The notes beneath the pieces were generated by a model. It worked only from the letters and a program-made list of their open reading frames with translations. It made no database searches and was not told where the DNA came from. Made by a program: the position numbers and the translations under genes. 52,755 bases of DNA from Ga0074139 sp046336825 (GTDB lineage: Bacteria > Bdellovibrionota > Bdellovibrionia > Bdellovibrionales > Bdellovibrionaceae): positions 1 through 52,755 of the forward strand of contig JBKDFX010000043.1 of the NCBI GenBank assembly GCA_046336825.1, written 5' to 3'. Of the stretch, positions 25,276-34,323 are shown one piece after another (position 1 is the stretch's first letter; each line of letters opens with the position of its first letter).

Positions 25276-25549
25276 AAAGTTCTTTCTGCTCAATGGCCCC
25301 GAGCTCCGCAGACCTATTCAGATCAACAGAGTTATTCAATCAGTTAGTCCTTTCGTGGACTTGTCGATTGCGAAGGCCTTTCGAGCATATTATTCAAAGC
25401 CTATGGCCATAGGCTTCGTGGTTAATTGCGCAGGAACAGAAGTACTTCCTTGGCTGTCGTTTTTACCGTAGGTTATGAATCTTCAGAAAGTTCGAAGCGT
25501 GTGAGTTTTTTAACCTATGATTAAGAATATCGATTAGTTAGGGAAGATG

Positions 25550-26218
25550 ATGTTTTGTTATGAGTTGGAACAATGGAAGAGTGCCGTGGAAAAAATACTA
25601 AAACAACATTGCTTTAGAGTAGGATTAATAAATGAAACCATCAAACTCAACGCAAAAGATATTTATCCGCCAGCTTTAAAGCAGTTACTTAAATTGAAAA
25701 AAGTGGTTTCAGACATTGAGAAAAACTACCCCCTTGCAGAGAGATATGTAACCTCGGAAAGACTTGCTCTGCTCAGCGCTATTGATCATGTTGAGGACAC
25801 TCTTTATCAAGCCAGGCACAAAAAAAGAACTTCCAAGCCAGTTTGGCCAAATGAGTACTTAATACTTGTTATTTGGATTGCAACAAACCGTAAATTGATT
25901 AGCAACTTTGAATTAAATGAACTACGAAACTTCCTAAAAAGTGATGGCAAATTGGAGTTCAAACTTAAAAGCAAGTTTCCTAACGTACCACTTTCGTTCC
26001 CAATACTACGTGAGAGCAGAAAAGATGAAGGTGAGACGGATTGGTTAGCTAGACTTAGACAGGATTATATTCGTCAGCTTTTTAGAAAGAACACCTCAAA
26101 AACAAAGTCACTCAAGAATGAAGAAATATTAAAACTTGAGAACGAGTATTTCACAAAAGCGCTGGAGCTCCTTGCCGAAGAATCAGTTCAGAAAAAGGAA
26201 AAAGCTAAAAACCTATGA
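25550..26218 (+). CDS. Hypothetical protein of the accessory region (222 aa)
   Basis: Start taken at the second of two adjacent ATG codons (25547, 25550) because AGGGA then has normal spacing. Lys/Glu/Leu-rich, probably helical, with no signal peptide or membrane segment. The end is very basic and charged (KKEKAKNL). I recognise no domain. It lies divergent from the integrase operon, with 274 bases between that hold no further gene. Confidence 0.55.
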   Translation: MFCYELEQWKSAVEKILKQHCFRVGLINETIKLNAKDIYPPALKQLLKLKKVVSDIEKNYPLAERYVTSERLALLSAIDHVEDTLYQARHKKRTSKPVWPNEYLILVIWIATNRKLISNFELNELRNFLKSDGKLEFKLKSKFPNVPLSFPILRESRKDEGETDWLARLRQDYIRQLFRKNTSKTKSLKNEEILKLENEYFTKALELLAEESVQKKEKAKNL

Positions 26219-26361
26219 GTGTTTATGACAAAAATTGTTGACACTTGAATAGGGCAAATTTGCTTCAGATATGATTAGCCTGTATTCAGATAAGATATCT
26301 CATTTTGAGTCATATTTTATCGATTGGCACGGCTTGCAGTAGATTGCTGTGGAGGTAACAT

Positions 26362-26730
26362 ATGAAATTTCTATTTTTATTAGGGCTATTTCTTTCAGGA
26401 AGCTTTGCATCTGCAACATGTATCGTCGAAGCAAAATGTGAGAATGACTGGGTCATCCCAAGAAGATATTCAGAGCTTAGCGCAAACGCTATTGCTCAGA
26501 TAGATGCTATACCAAACGCCGCTAGACTTGTTTTAACGGTACAAAAAGATGGAAAGCAATCACGTCACGCACAGGTGTTTTTTATTGGTGGTTATAGCTC
26601 TGAAACATATTTGTTTGAATCATCAATGATCAAAGCGGGAATCGAGCAGAATAGGAAAAACAATCAGACAAGTTTGTTAAATTGCCAAGCACAGATTCGG
26701 CAATACCGTGATGTACCGAGATGTAACTAA
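26362..26730 (+). CDS. Small exported cysteine-containing protein
   Basis: 122 residues behind a clear GGAGG box (eight bases from ATG 26362). A signal peptide (FLFLLGLFLSGSFASA) precedes a mature chain of about 104 residues with four cysteines (TCIVEAKC near the start, NCQAQ and RCN near the end), which could form two disulfides. No family recognised. It is the last gene before the tRNA-Ser end of the accessory segment. Confidence 0.65.
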   Translation: MKFLFLLGLFLSGSFASATCIVEAKCENDWVIPRRYSELSANAIAQIDAIPNAARLVLTVQKDGKQSRHAQVFFIGGYSSETYLFESSMIKAGIEQNRKNNQTSLLNCQAQIRQYRDVPRCN

Positions 26731-27044
26731 ATACCCTGTTTTTCATACCCTAATTCCGAGATCTCGAACAAGAAAGGACCTGTCCCACAGACTTTCATCT
26801 TGGGTGAAAGATTCGCTTGAATCATGAAAGTTGGATCAAAATGTGGCCACAGATTTGTTGTATTTTTTAAGATTACAACACGCGGATACAACAAACTTGC
26901 AACAGGGGCAGGGTATCGCAGGGTAACTGCGGGTCATTCAGTCAGAGTGTGAAACTTGATCGACACTTCTTAAGTTATTGTTTTTTCTTTTCTTCTTTTG
27001 ATTAATTGATTCTGAGGAATATTTAAGTTTTTTATCTCGCTAAT
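26731..27044. other. Non-coding spacer between accessory segment and tRNA-Ser
   Basis: No ORF with a ribosome binding site. It contains an inverted repeat ACTTTCAT...ATGAAAGT (around 26788-26828) and a T-rich stretch near 26985, nothing I can assign. Confidence 0.4.
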
Positions 27045-27137
<93 letters not shown>

Positions 27138-27313
27138 GCTAAGAGATTAATAAACTGGGATTAGAGTCCACGGCTTGAAAATCTTTCCCAAAGTGCCACA
27201 CCTATTGGCTTAAGATCAAGTTTTCAGAAGGCAATTCTTCGAAAAATTAGTTGATCGGCTTGATTTCCTTAGGCGAAACCGATACATCATTGGACTTTGA
27301 ATCTTATCCTCGT

Positions 27314-27390
27314 GCACTCGTAGCTCAGTTGGATAGAGTACCTGACTACGAATCAGGTGGTCGGTGGTTCAAGTCCTCCCGAGTGCACCA
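27314..27390 (+). tRNA. tRNA-Arg (anticodon ACG)
   Basis: 77 bases with encoded CCA. Acceptor GCACTCG/CGAGTGC, anticodon loop CTACGAA giving ACG (wobble A becomes inosine by TadA). The T stem GGTGG/CCTCC has a U-U mismatch at its middle pair, which is unusual. Confidence 0.94.
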
Positions 27391-27443
27391 ATTTCTCCCT
27401 TTAAATCTTGATCTCTTTTGATGTCGTCTCTAGCATTTCTTTT

Positions 27444-27893
27444 ATGAAATCCTCGAAAAAGCATTTGAAAAAAGCCCTGTTTATGATTGTTGGGATGACC
27501 CTCGCCTTGGCTGGGCTTATTTATGCAATGCGCTATACGCAAAGCCCAGAATTCCAAGCAGCTCTTGAGCTGTTTTTAAATCCTCAGGTGGGTAAGACTT
27601 GGGCCTGGTGCCCTGAAAACACATCTCAAATCCACTGGTCAGATCCAAAAAATCAAAGCCCGCCACCAGAGCCAAATCGAGTGTGTATCCTGAAAACAGA
27701 ATCGGTCGAGATAACCACTGGCGACCTTAAAAACTTAAGGCCCTTGCTTGTGGCGACTGCTGTGGATAAGTCTCGAACCTTGGAAGCCAATGCAGATCTT
27801 AGCCTTTTTCAAATTGATGGACTGCCATTTCGATCCCAAACCTTGACTTTAATGTTACGCAAACTTAATTTCGAACTTCGCGTTCAGGAGTAG
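27444..27893 (+). CDS. Small membrane-anchored or exported hypothetical protein
   Basis: 149 residues from ATG 27444. An N-terminal basic stretch (KSSKKHLKK) and one hydrophobic segment (ALFMIVGMTLALAGLIYAM) indicate a membrane anchor, with the rest outside the cytoplasm. The soluble part has a Pro-rich turn and two Cys (WCPEN, RVCIL). No family recognised. It sits between two tRNA genes, and its last ten bases, including the stop, lie inside tRNA-Asn. No clear ribosome binding site. Confidence 0.5.
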   Translation: MKSSKKHLKKALFMIVGMTLALAGLIYAMRYTQSPEFQAALELFLNPQVGKTWAWCPENTSQIHWSDPKNQSPPPEPNRVCILKTESVEITTGDLKNLRPLLVATAVDKSRTLEANADLSLFQIDGLPFRSQTLTLMLRKLNFELRVQE

Positions 27894-27959
27894 CTCAGTC
27901 GGTAGAGCAAGCGGCTGTTAACCGCTGGGTCGGGGGTTCGAGTCCCTCCTCCTGAGCCA
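27884..27959 (+). tRNA. tRNA-Asn (anticodon GUU)
   Basis: 76 bases with encoded CCA. Acceptor TCAGGAG/CTCCTGA, anticodon stem AGCGG/CCGCT with loop CTGTTAA, T arm GGGGG TTCGAGT CCCTC. The preceding ORF ends within it. Confidence 0.95.
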
Positions 27960-28000
27960 TTTTTCAATGGCTTTTGAACTTATTCTCACAAGAGGCCCAA

Positions 28001-28381
28001 TTGTCAGTATCAGTGGAAGAATACAACAAAGCCCTCTTATCTTTCGATGAAGCTTTAACAGCATTTAAAAAACCAAATATTACTGAGTCTGAAAGAAAAC
28101 TGTTTCGTGATGCCAGTATTCAAAGATTCGAATTTTGTGTTGAGCTGGCCTGGAAAGTTTCAAAAAAACAAATGGGAACTGTCAGTACAGCCCCTAAAAC
28201 AGTGATTCGCGAAATGGCACAAGCGGGACTTATCAATGACCCTGAGTTATGGTTTGAGTTCCTTGAAGCAAGAAATCTTTCTTCTCATTCTTATGATGAA
28301 GATGTGGCCAAAAAAATTCAAAATATTTTCAATACTTTTTACACGGAAGCACAAAAGCTTCTCAAAAATCTCTCAAAATGA
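28001..28381 (+). CDS. hepT: HEPN toxin, HI0074/HepT family
   Basis: About 126 residues starting at TTG 28001, chosen because AGAGG lies five bases upstream; an earlier TTG at 27974 has no such box. The four-helix HEPN fold is indicated by FRDASIQRFEFCVELAWK and the RNase signature Arg-x4-His in ARNLSSHSYDE. In characterised HepT-MntA pairs the HEPN protein cuts RNA and the nucleotidyltransferase neutralises it by AMPylation. It overlaps the partner gene by four bases (ATGA). Inserted directly behind tRNA-Asn. Confidence 0.82.
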   Translation: MSVSVEEYNKALLSFDEALTAFKKPNITESERKLFRDASIQRFEFCVELAWKVSKKQMGTVSTAPKTVIREMAQAGLINDPELWFEFLEARNLSSHSYDEDVAKKIQNIFNTFYTEAQKLLKNLSK

Positions 28382-28680
28382 ATTTCTTTGGTCTGACTTC
28401 AGAACAGTTTGAAATTGTAAATTCTCTGGTTATAAAGCCACTTAAAAATAGAAACTGTAGAGTATGGATTTTTGGATCTCGGTCGACTGGAAAGTTTCAA
28501 AAATTTTCAGATCTAGATATTCTTTACGAATCTACTGATGAAATTGAGTTGAGTTTTATATTTAATATCAAATCTAATATTGAAGAATCTAACCTTCCCA
28601 TCAAAGTTGATATTGTGAATATAAAGGATCTGGCTGAGTCCTACTCAGAAGAAATACTGAAAAATCGAATTTTGGTTTAA
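28378..28680 (+). CDS. mntA: Minimal nucleotidyltransferase antitoxin, MntA-like
   Basis: 100 residues with the nucleotidyltransferase signature GSRSTGKFQKFSDLD (Gly33-Ser34, Asp45, Asp47) and a third acidic residue Asp78 in KVDIVNI. MNT proteins of this size work as the antitoxin of a HEPN partner by transferring AMP to it. Translation is coupled to the HEPN gene through an ATGA overlap, as usual in these pairs. All catalytic residues are present, so the pair looks functional. Confidence 0.85.
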   Translation: MNFFGLTSEQFEIVNSLVIKPLKNRNCRVWIFGSRSTGKFQKFSDLDILYESTDEIELSFIFNIKSNIEESNLPIKVDIVNIKDLAESYSEEILKNRILV

Positions 28681-28701
28681 ATATTATATCTTGATTTGAA
28701 A

Positions 28702-28725
28702 GGGCACAGCAGTCAGCTGCACCCC
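28702..28725. terminator. Possible bidirectional hairpin between convergent genes
   Basis: GGG-CA-CAGC and GCTG-CA-CCC pair around a five-base loop with a symmetric internal loop, between the mntA stop and the end of the transporter gene. U-runs are poor on both sides. Confidence 0.35.
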
Positions 28726-28736
28726 AATTTCATTTC

Positions 28737-29630
28737 TTACAACAACTCAGTTTTGAGTTTCGCGTTGTCTTCTCGAGTCATCCATCGACGAAAAAACACA
28801 GTGAGCATCGCTGAAGTGATTACAATAAATAAAGAATACAACACGGGAATTAACAAAACAGAGTCTTGAATTTCCTTAGGGAAGCTAAACAATACAATGG
28901 CCATGGCCAGGGGACCGTTTTGAATACCTGTTTCCAGACTGATGGTCATGGATCTGCGATTGGTTTGCTTGAGTAATTTCGCAAATAGCATTCCCAGTGT
29001 AAATCCAAACAACCCTAAACAAATACTGGCAGCATAAATGTTCATGGGTGTGGTTCCTAAAAGCCCAGCGTTTCTGGGAATCCAAGTGACGATCAAAAAT
29101 AAAATAACAAATACTCCTAAGACTCCGCCAAAAAACTCGGCCACAGCTCCGATATTGGCATTCCATTTTCTGACGAGCATTCCCAACATCACGGGCACTA
29201 ACAACACAAATAGTGTGAGTGAAACATCTTGCACGGGTATGGTCAGTTCTTGATTCATAATTTTTGAACCATAGAAATAAAGTAAGGCCGGAGTTGCCAC
29301 AATGGCCACCAATGTAGAAGCCACTGTCATCATAATTGAAAGGGCCAGATCCCCCTTAGAAAAATAAGTGAAAATATTAGAGGTGGTCCCTCCGGGCACG
29401 CAGCCCATAAGTAAAAGTCCTAGTGAAGCTTCCTGTGAAAGACCTAATGCAAGACCTAAAGAGTAGGCGATGAGGGGCATCAAACCAAATTGTGAAATAA
29501 CCCCAATCACAAGACCTTGAGGTTTTTTAAGGGCGCGAAAAAAATCACGCCAGGTAAGGCCACTGCCCATACCAAACATAATAACGATCATCATTATTCC
29601 AAGTAGCTTTTTTTCAAATTCAGAAATCAT
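28737..29630 (-). CDS. BASS-family (bile acid:sodium symporter-like) transporter
   Basis: 297 residues with about nine hydrophobic segments. Two family signatures are present: GCVPGGTTSNIFTYFSKGD and ETGIQNGPLA, which form the crossed-helix sodium and substrate site in SLC10/BASS proteins. These carry organic acids with sodium across the inner membrane; substrates range from bile acids to pyruvate and pantoate, so none can be named. GGAGACGGT precedes ATG 29630, and the gene overlaps fadD by four bases, which suggests one operon and perhaps a carboxylate substrate activated by that ligase. Confidence 0.88.
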   Translation of the reverse strand: MISEFEKKLLGIMMIVIMFGMGSGLTWRDFFRALKKPQGLVIGVISQFGLMPLIAYSLGLALGLSQEASLGLLLMGCVPGGTTSNIFTYFSKGDLALSIMMTVASTLVAIVATPALLYFYGSKIMNQELTIPVQDVSLTLFVLLVPVMLGMLVRKWNANIGAVAEFFGGVLGVFVILFLIVTWIPRNAGLLGTTPMNIYAASICLGLFGFTLGMLFAKLLKQTNRRSMTISLETGIQNGPLAMAIVLFSFPKEIQDSVLLIPVLYSLFIVITSAMLTVFFRRWMTREDNAKLKTELL

Positions 29631-31312
29631 ACCGTCTCCTGCTGAGTGAGTGCGATTTGGTTACGCAGATCTTTTCTTAAAATTTTACCGACTGGTGTTT
29701 TTGGTAAAGAACTTCTAAACTCAAAGACCTTTGGAATTTTATAATTCACTAGGGATTTTTTGCAGTGATTCTTTAAATCATCAAAAGCGATCTTTTCACC
29801 TGATTTAGAAACGATAAAGGCCTTGACCGCCTCTCCTGTTTGAACATCGGCGACTCCGATGACAGCGGCTTCTAAAACATCTGGATGTTGAGTCAAAACA
29901 TCTTCCACTTCATTGGGGTAAACATTAAAACCACTGACTAAAATCATATCCTTTTTTCGATCGACAATTTTGTAATAACCTTCATCGTCTTTGATGGCGA
30001 TATCACCAGTGTAGAACCAGCCATTTTTAAGTGCATTGGCCGTTTCCTTGGGATTGTTCCAGTAGCCCTGCATGACTTGAGGACCTTTTACAATGAGTTC
30101 ACCCGGTTGACCATTGGCCACGTCTTCGTCTCGGTCGTTGACAAGTCGGATTTCGGTATTAGCAATGGGTTTACCAATGCTGTTCGGCTTTTGTTTTTCA
30201 AAAGGATTAAAAGAAACAACGGGGCTTGTTTCAGTCAATCCGTAACCTTCAACAATGGGAATGCCTGTGATTTTTAGAAATTCATCAGCCACTTGACTGT
30301 GTAAGGCCATACCACCAGCCACGGCCATTTTTAATTTTTTAGGTGGAGTTTCGCGAAACCAATCCTCATTGTTGAGTGCATTGTAAAGAGTGTTCACACC
30401 TGCAAAAACAGTGAGAGGGTAATTTTCGATCGCTCTTTGCAGATTTGTTATGGGCCTTAGGTTGGGAGATAAAATATTTCGTGCTCCAATGGCGTAGAAG
30501 CTCAGAAAATTAAGAGTGAAAGCAAAAATATGATACAGTGGTAAAGCCGTTAATATGACTTCGGATCCATTGTCCAAACGCTGATTCAGCATGGGTAGAA
30601 GTTGGCGCATGTTGGATAGTAAATTTCCATGGGTCAGAGCCGCCCCTTTAGAAACTCCCGTGGTTCCACCCGTGTATTGTAATACGGCCACCGTGCTGTC
30701 TGTAACTGTTTGGAAGTAGTTTTCAATTTTAATTGATTTTTCTTGGAGTAAGGCTTGTCCGCGCTTAAGGGATATAACAAAAGAGCTGTAAGATCCTTTG
30801 GGTTCGGGAATTTGTTTATTCCAATATTTAATGACCAATTGGGCAATGGACTTAGGAAAAACCGGTAAAAATTCTGGCAACTTTGCAATCACCACATGTT
30901 TGACACTTGTTTTGCTGAGAATTTCAGTGGCCTTGTCTTTAAAAATATCCACAGAAACCAGAACTTGGCTTTGAGAGTCATTCAATTGGTGAACCATTTC
31001 AGGAACAGTGTAAAGTGGGTTCATATTCACTAAAACCATCCCTGCTTTAAAAATACCCAAAGCGGCGATGGGATAGGACAAACAATTGGGCATTTGTATA
31101 GCGACAGCGGCACCTTGACTGAGTTTTAATTCTTCTCGCAGATAAACAGCAAATTGATCAGAGAGTTCATCCAGTTTAGCAAAACTCAAGTTGCCGTTCA
31201 TTCCGTTAGCTAACACCAGAGTCATGGCCATTTGGTCTTTGTACATATCCGCTGATTTTTTCGCCAACCAAGCAAGATTTGGTGCTTGTTGAATATGATC
31301 TGTTTTTAGCAC
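29627..31312 (-). CDS. fadD: Long-chain fatty acid-CoA ligase
   Basis: 561 residues of the ANL adenylate-forming family. The AMP/P-loop motif YTGGTTGVSKGA, the GYGLTETSP motif and the linker DRKKDMILVSGFNVYPNEVE are all present. The length and these motifs match FadD, which activates fatty acids with ATP and CoA for degradation or lipid use. Start at GTG 31312 after GGAGGCAACTC. First gene of a two-gene unit with the BASS transporter. Confidence 0.93.
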   Translation of the reverse strand: MLKTDHIQQAPNLAWLAKKSADMYKDQMAMTLVLANGMNGNLSFAKLDELSDQFAVYLREELKLSQGAAVAIQMPNCLSYPIAALGIFKAGMVLVNMNPLYTVPEMVHQLNDSQSQVLVSVDIFKDKATEILSKTSVKHVVIAKLPEFLPVFPKSIAQLVIKYWNKQIPEPKGSYSSFVISLKRGQALLQEKSIKIENYFQTVTDSTVAVLQYTGGTTGVSKGAALTHGNLLSNMRQLLPMLNQRLDNGSEVILTALPLYHIFAFTLNFLSFYAIGARNILSPNLRPITNLQRAIENYPLTVFAGVNTLYNALNNEDWFRETPPKKLKMAVAGGMALHSQVADEFLKITGIPIVEGYGLTETSPVVSFNPFEKQKPNSIGKPIANTEIRLVNDRDEDVANGQPGELIVKGPQVMQGYWNNPKETANALKNGWFYTGDIAIKDDEGYYKIVDRKKDMILVSGFNVYPNEVEDVLTQHPDVLEAAVIGVADVQTGEAVKAFIVSKSGEKIAFDDLKNHCKKSLVNYKIPKVFEFRSSLPKTPVGKILRKDLRNQIALTQQETV

Positions 31313-31409
31313 GAGTTGCCTCCATTTTTATTATTAATAGTTGATATTAAACCAAAGGATATTGACGCCCACAACGGAATTAGAGCAGATTTCGACTGTT
31401 GAGGTAAAA

Positions 31410-32561
31410 GTGGACGAAATGACTTTGCGGCTGCCAAAAGAAATTACGGGAAATCGAGTTATATTGAGGAAAAGAGCCCTCATTCAGGCTACTCAATTGT
31501 TCACTTTGATTGATCAAAATCGACGTCATTTGAATGCTTGGATGCCATGGGCCAAAAACACAAAAACTCAAAAAGACACCGAAGAATATTTAACTAAAGC
31601 TCTTCAGGAGTGGGATCAGGCACAACTTATTGATTACTCACTTTACTTAAAAGTGGGAGATATTCTTATTGGAAGTGTGGGTCTCCATACCCTTAATTGG
31701 GAAACCAAAACCTGTGAAGTGGGTTATTGGTTAGGTAAAAACTATGAAGGAAAAGGCTTCGTGAGTGAAGCAGTTCAACTGCTTGAAGGTTTAGCCATCA
31801 ACTGTGGGTTTCATCGAATGTATTTGTCCTGTGATGCTCAGAATTTAAAATCCATTGCGGTGGCCAATCGTAACCACTATCAGCTGGAAGCTAAACAAAT
31901 TGAAGCCAGTAACCTGAATGGAGAATTCAGAGACAATCTTAGGTACATAAAACTGCTGAACCCTCGTCAAGAGGGTAAGATCACTGAAAATTTGCCTTTA
32001 GATTGTTACATCCGTGAAAGTCATCACGAAGAATTCATGCCATTGGCTGACAAATATTTGAGTCAAATATTTGATGATCATTCAATCACATTCAGAATGC
32101 GGGATTATTTAAGTGAACACGAGCGTGAGCAACTCAAAAAATTAAATGCGGGTTGGGATTACCCTTACAAACACTATTTTTTAGCCTTTCACAAAGAGCA
32201 ATTGATAGGTTGGACGTGGGGCTATCAAGACTCCCGAGAAAGTTTCTATATGGTTAACTCTGCTGTCATGCCAGAGTTTCGCGGACGCGGAATTTACAAG
32301 CGCTTACTTGATATAAGTTTAGATAGGCTTGTTACAAAAGGTTACCAAAGAATTTGGAGTCGGCACAATTCGACGAACAATCCTATTATTTGTGCCAAGT
32401 TAAAGCGGGGATTTAAAATAACAGCTTTTGAAACCAGTGATGTTTTTGGACAGTTGGTGCATTTGACTTATTTTACAAATGAATTGCGCAAAAACATTCT
32501 AGAGTTTCGCTCAGGTCAGCTCCGGCCAAACGAAGAGGTCAAAAAGGCACTCCAACTTTAG
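31410..32561 (+). CDS. Tandem GNAT acetyltransferase (RimJ/RimL-like plus second GNAT)
   Basis: Two GNAT folds in one chain. The first half has the RimJ/RimL pattern (LRKRALIQA, GSVGLHTLNWETKTCEVGYWLGKNYEGKG in part). The second has a separate acetyl-CoA loop, NSAVMPEFRGRGIYKRLLD. Start: GTG 31410 with GAGG five bases upstream is my choice; ATG 31419 and TTG 31341 are alternatives. The first domain would modify an N-terminal amino group or a small amine; the second is unassigned. The stop overlaps the convergent DUF2878 gene by four bases. Confidence 0.8.
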   Translation: MDEMTLRLPKEITGNRVILRKRALIQATQLFTLIDQNRRHLNAWMPWAKNTKTQKDTEEYLTKALQEWDQAQLIDYSLYLKVGDILIGSVGLHTLNWETKTCEVGYWLGKNYEGKGFVSEAVQLLEGLAINCGFHRMYLSCDAQNLKSIAVANRNHYQLEAKQIEASNLNGEFRDNLRYIKLLNPRQEGKITENLPLDCYIRESHHEEFMPLADKYLSQIFDDHSITFRMRDYLSEHEREQLKKLNAGWDYPYKHYFLAFHKEQLIGWTWGYQDSRESFYMVNSAVMPEFRGRGIYKRLLDISLDRLVTKGYQRIWSRHNSTNNPIICAKLKRGFKITAFETSDVFGQLVHLTYFTNELRKNILEFRSGQLRPNEEVKKALQL

Positions 32562-33088
32562 TTTTTTGCTAGTTGTTTTTGGTAAAACCACAGAGCTCCT
32601 GGAAAAAAAGCCGCCCAAAAAAATCCGTAGATTAAAAGGTGCAGTTTTTGTTCGATAAGCAAAACCTCAAAAGCAGATCCAGAAAAATAAGTGATAGGGC
32701 CTAAAAAAAATCCAAGAACAGCGGTGAACAATCTTCTTTTGAGCAACCAGCCACTATAAAGAGGCACCGAAAAAACAAAAAGTAACCAAAGAGCAGCTAG
32801 CCAGTGGGGCACGCCCCATAGAACTTCAGCGTTGATGAGTTTGATCCAGCCCATTTTTAAAGCAAGAGAATCAAAGGAAATACCTATGATTGTCAGAAGT
32901 CCGAACGCTAAAAGGACATTGCGATTAAGTCCAGAAAATCGATGAAGTAGAAATAAAAAAATTGCGGGAACAAAGTAGGCCAATAAATCCAATTGAAATT
33001 TGCCTGCAAACACACAGGCAAACCAGCCAAAGTAAGTCATAGCAAACAAAGTGATCTGATGGGATTTTTTTAAATTAGTTGTAGTCAT
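32558..33088 (-). CDS. DUF2878 membrane protein
   Basis: 176 residues with about six membrane segments. The GISFDSLALKMGW, WGVPHWLAALW and GPITYFSGSAF stretches are those of the DUF2878 family. In Vibrio and Pseudomonas this family accompanies DUF3833 proteins and photolyase-related flavoproteins in light-responsive operons, as it does here. Function unknown. The gene overlaps the preceding one by 14 bases. Confidence 0.85.
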   Translation of the reverse strand: MTTTNLKKSHQITLFAMTYFGWFACVFAGKFQLDLLAYFVPAIFLFLLHRFSGLNRNVLLAFGLLTIIGISFDSLALKMGWIKLINAEVLWGVPHWLAALWLLFVFSVPLYSGWLLKRRLFTAVLGFFLGPITYFSGSAFEVLLIEQKLHLLIYGFFWAAFFPGALWFYQKQLAKN

Positions 33089-33764
33089 ATTCTATTCTTA
33101 CTTTCAAAGGATTACCCTTTTCATCCACAAGATTAGAAAGTCCTTTAAAGGTTAGAAGTCGTTTAGTTGAAACGTCATATCGAGTCTTAATTTCTTTTAC
33201 AAAGACCTTCAGGAAATAACTACTAACGGTAAGACCAAAATCAATTTTACCATCGGCAGGTGGAGCCTTCTGCTTTATATCGAATTGAAAATAATCACGA
33301 CTGGCAAGGACAATAAAATTCACATGAATTGACTTACCATTACTGAGCTCTTCAAATCGAGAGCGTAAAAAATTGTTGAAACCCTGCCCGCCCAGCATGT
33401 TTTTTTTAACTGGAAAGCTTCTTTGCTTAACTTGCTTTGTTTTTAAGTATTCTCGGATGATGGTGACTTCGTTTTTTTGAACATCTAAAGTTTGAGTTTC
33501 TTTTGTTTGATTTCTCAAATCTTCAAATAGCACATCAGGAATAAATTTGTTTTTTGAAAAGTCAGATCGTATTTTTGCAATCAGGGTACCATTATTGTCC
33601 ACATATTCGGTTTCAATAAAAGTATTATAACCTTGAGCATCTTCTTGGGTTTTGTGTTTTTCAGTGTACAAAAACTGATCAGACTTGAGATCGTAAGCTT
33701 TGCCAGTGAACTCAAGAGCCCAGGCAAATGGGCTTAATATTAAACACAATAAGACGAGTTTCAT
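33075..33764 (-). CDS. Exported hypothetical protein
   Basis: 229 residues with a short signal peptide (LVLLCLILSPFAWA). The mature part begins LEFTGKAYDLKSDQFLYTE and is beta-rich. I do not know its family. Start ATG 33764 overlaps the upstream DUF3833 stop in ATGA, and its own end overlaps the DUF2878 gene, so the three form one operon. Likely periplasmic. Confidence 0.7.
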   Translation of the reverse strand: MKLVLLCLILSPFAWALEFTGKAYDLKSDQFLYTEKHKTQEDAQGYNTFIETEYVDNNGTLIAKIRSDFSKNKFIPDVLFEDLRNQTKETQTLDVQKNEVTIIREYLKTKQVKQRSFPVKKNMLGGQGFNNFLRSRFEELSNGKSIHVNFIVLASRDYFQFDIKQKAPPADGKIDFGLTVSSYFLKVFVKEIKTRYDVSTKRLLTFKGLSNLVDEKGNPLKVRIEYDYN

Positions 33765-34285
33765 TTTTTACTCATGGTGAGCAAAACCTCACCCAAATAG
33801 ATTCCAAATTTGTACATTTTGGACTTATTCAAGATCACTTTGTCATCAATTTGCCACATCCAATCGTCCAATTTGACGTTATAAGTTGTTCCATCCACTT
33901 CTAGAGCTAACGTATAGGCAAAGCGAAAGGCATTTCCACTGACTTCACCTAAGGCCTTTCCCACCACATCACTGGCTTCACCTGTATAGGTACCATTGGG
34001 TTGTTTTGTTAGCGTCCATACTCGACGACTTTTTGTTCCATCAGAATAGAAAAAGTCTTCTTCAAGAACTCCGACATTTTCTTTCCATGAGCCCTTCATG
34101 TCGACAGTGAATCTTTTTTTGACCATTCCCGAGCGATCAATAAAAACTCCATGGGCGGTGAGTGGACCATTAAAAAATTCTTCAAGTTTAAGTTCGGGCT
34201 TTTCGTTTTTGTAATCTGAAACTTGTACGGACGAGCAACCAACTAGAGAAAACACAAGAATGATTAGAGACATAAAATAGGACAT
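33761..34285 (-). CDS. DUF3833 lipoprotein
   Basis: 174 residues with a lipobox (SLVGC, Cys at about residue 17), so lipid-anchored in the envelope. The body matches DUF3833: FFNGPLTAHGVFIDRSG, the EDFFYSDG stretch and DDWMWQIDD near the end. Family members occur with DUF2878 and photolyase-like genes. First gene of a minus-strand operon of three; only 38 bases separate it from the divergent membrane protein gene, so both promoters must share that space. Confidence 0.88.
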   Translation of the reverse strand: MSYFMSLIILVFSLVGCSSVQVSDYKNEKPELKLEEFFNGPLTAHGVFIDRSGMVKKRFTVDMKGSWKENVGVLEEDFFYSDGTKSRRVWTLTKQPNGTYTGEASDVVGKALGEVSGNAFRFAYTLALEVDGTTYNVKLDDWMWQIDDKVILNKSKMYKFGIYLGEVLLTMSKK

Positions 34286-34323
34286 AAGTTGACCCCCAAT
34301 TGGTTTAATATATCTTAATTACA

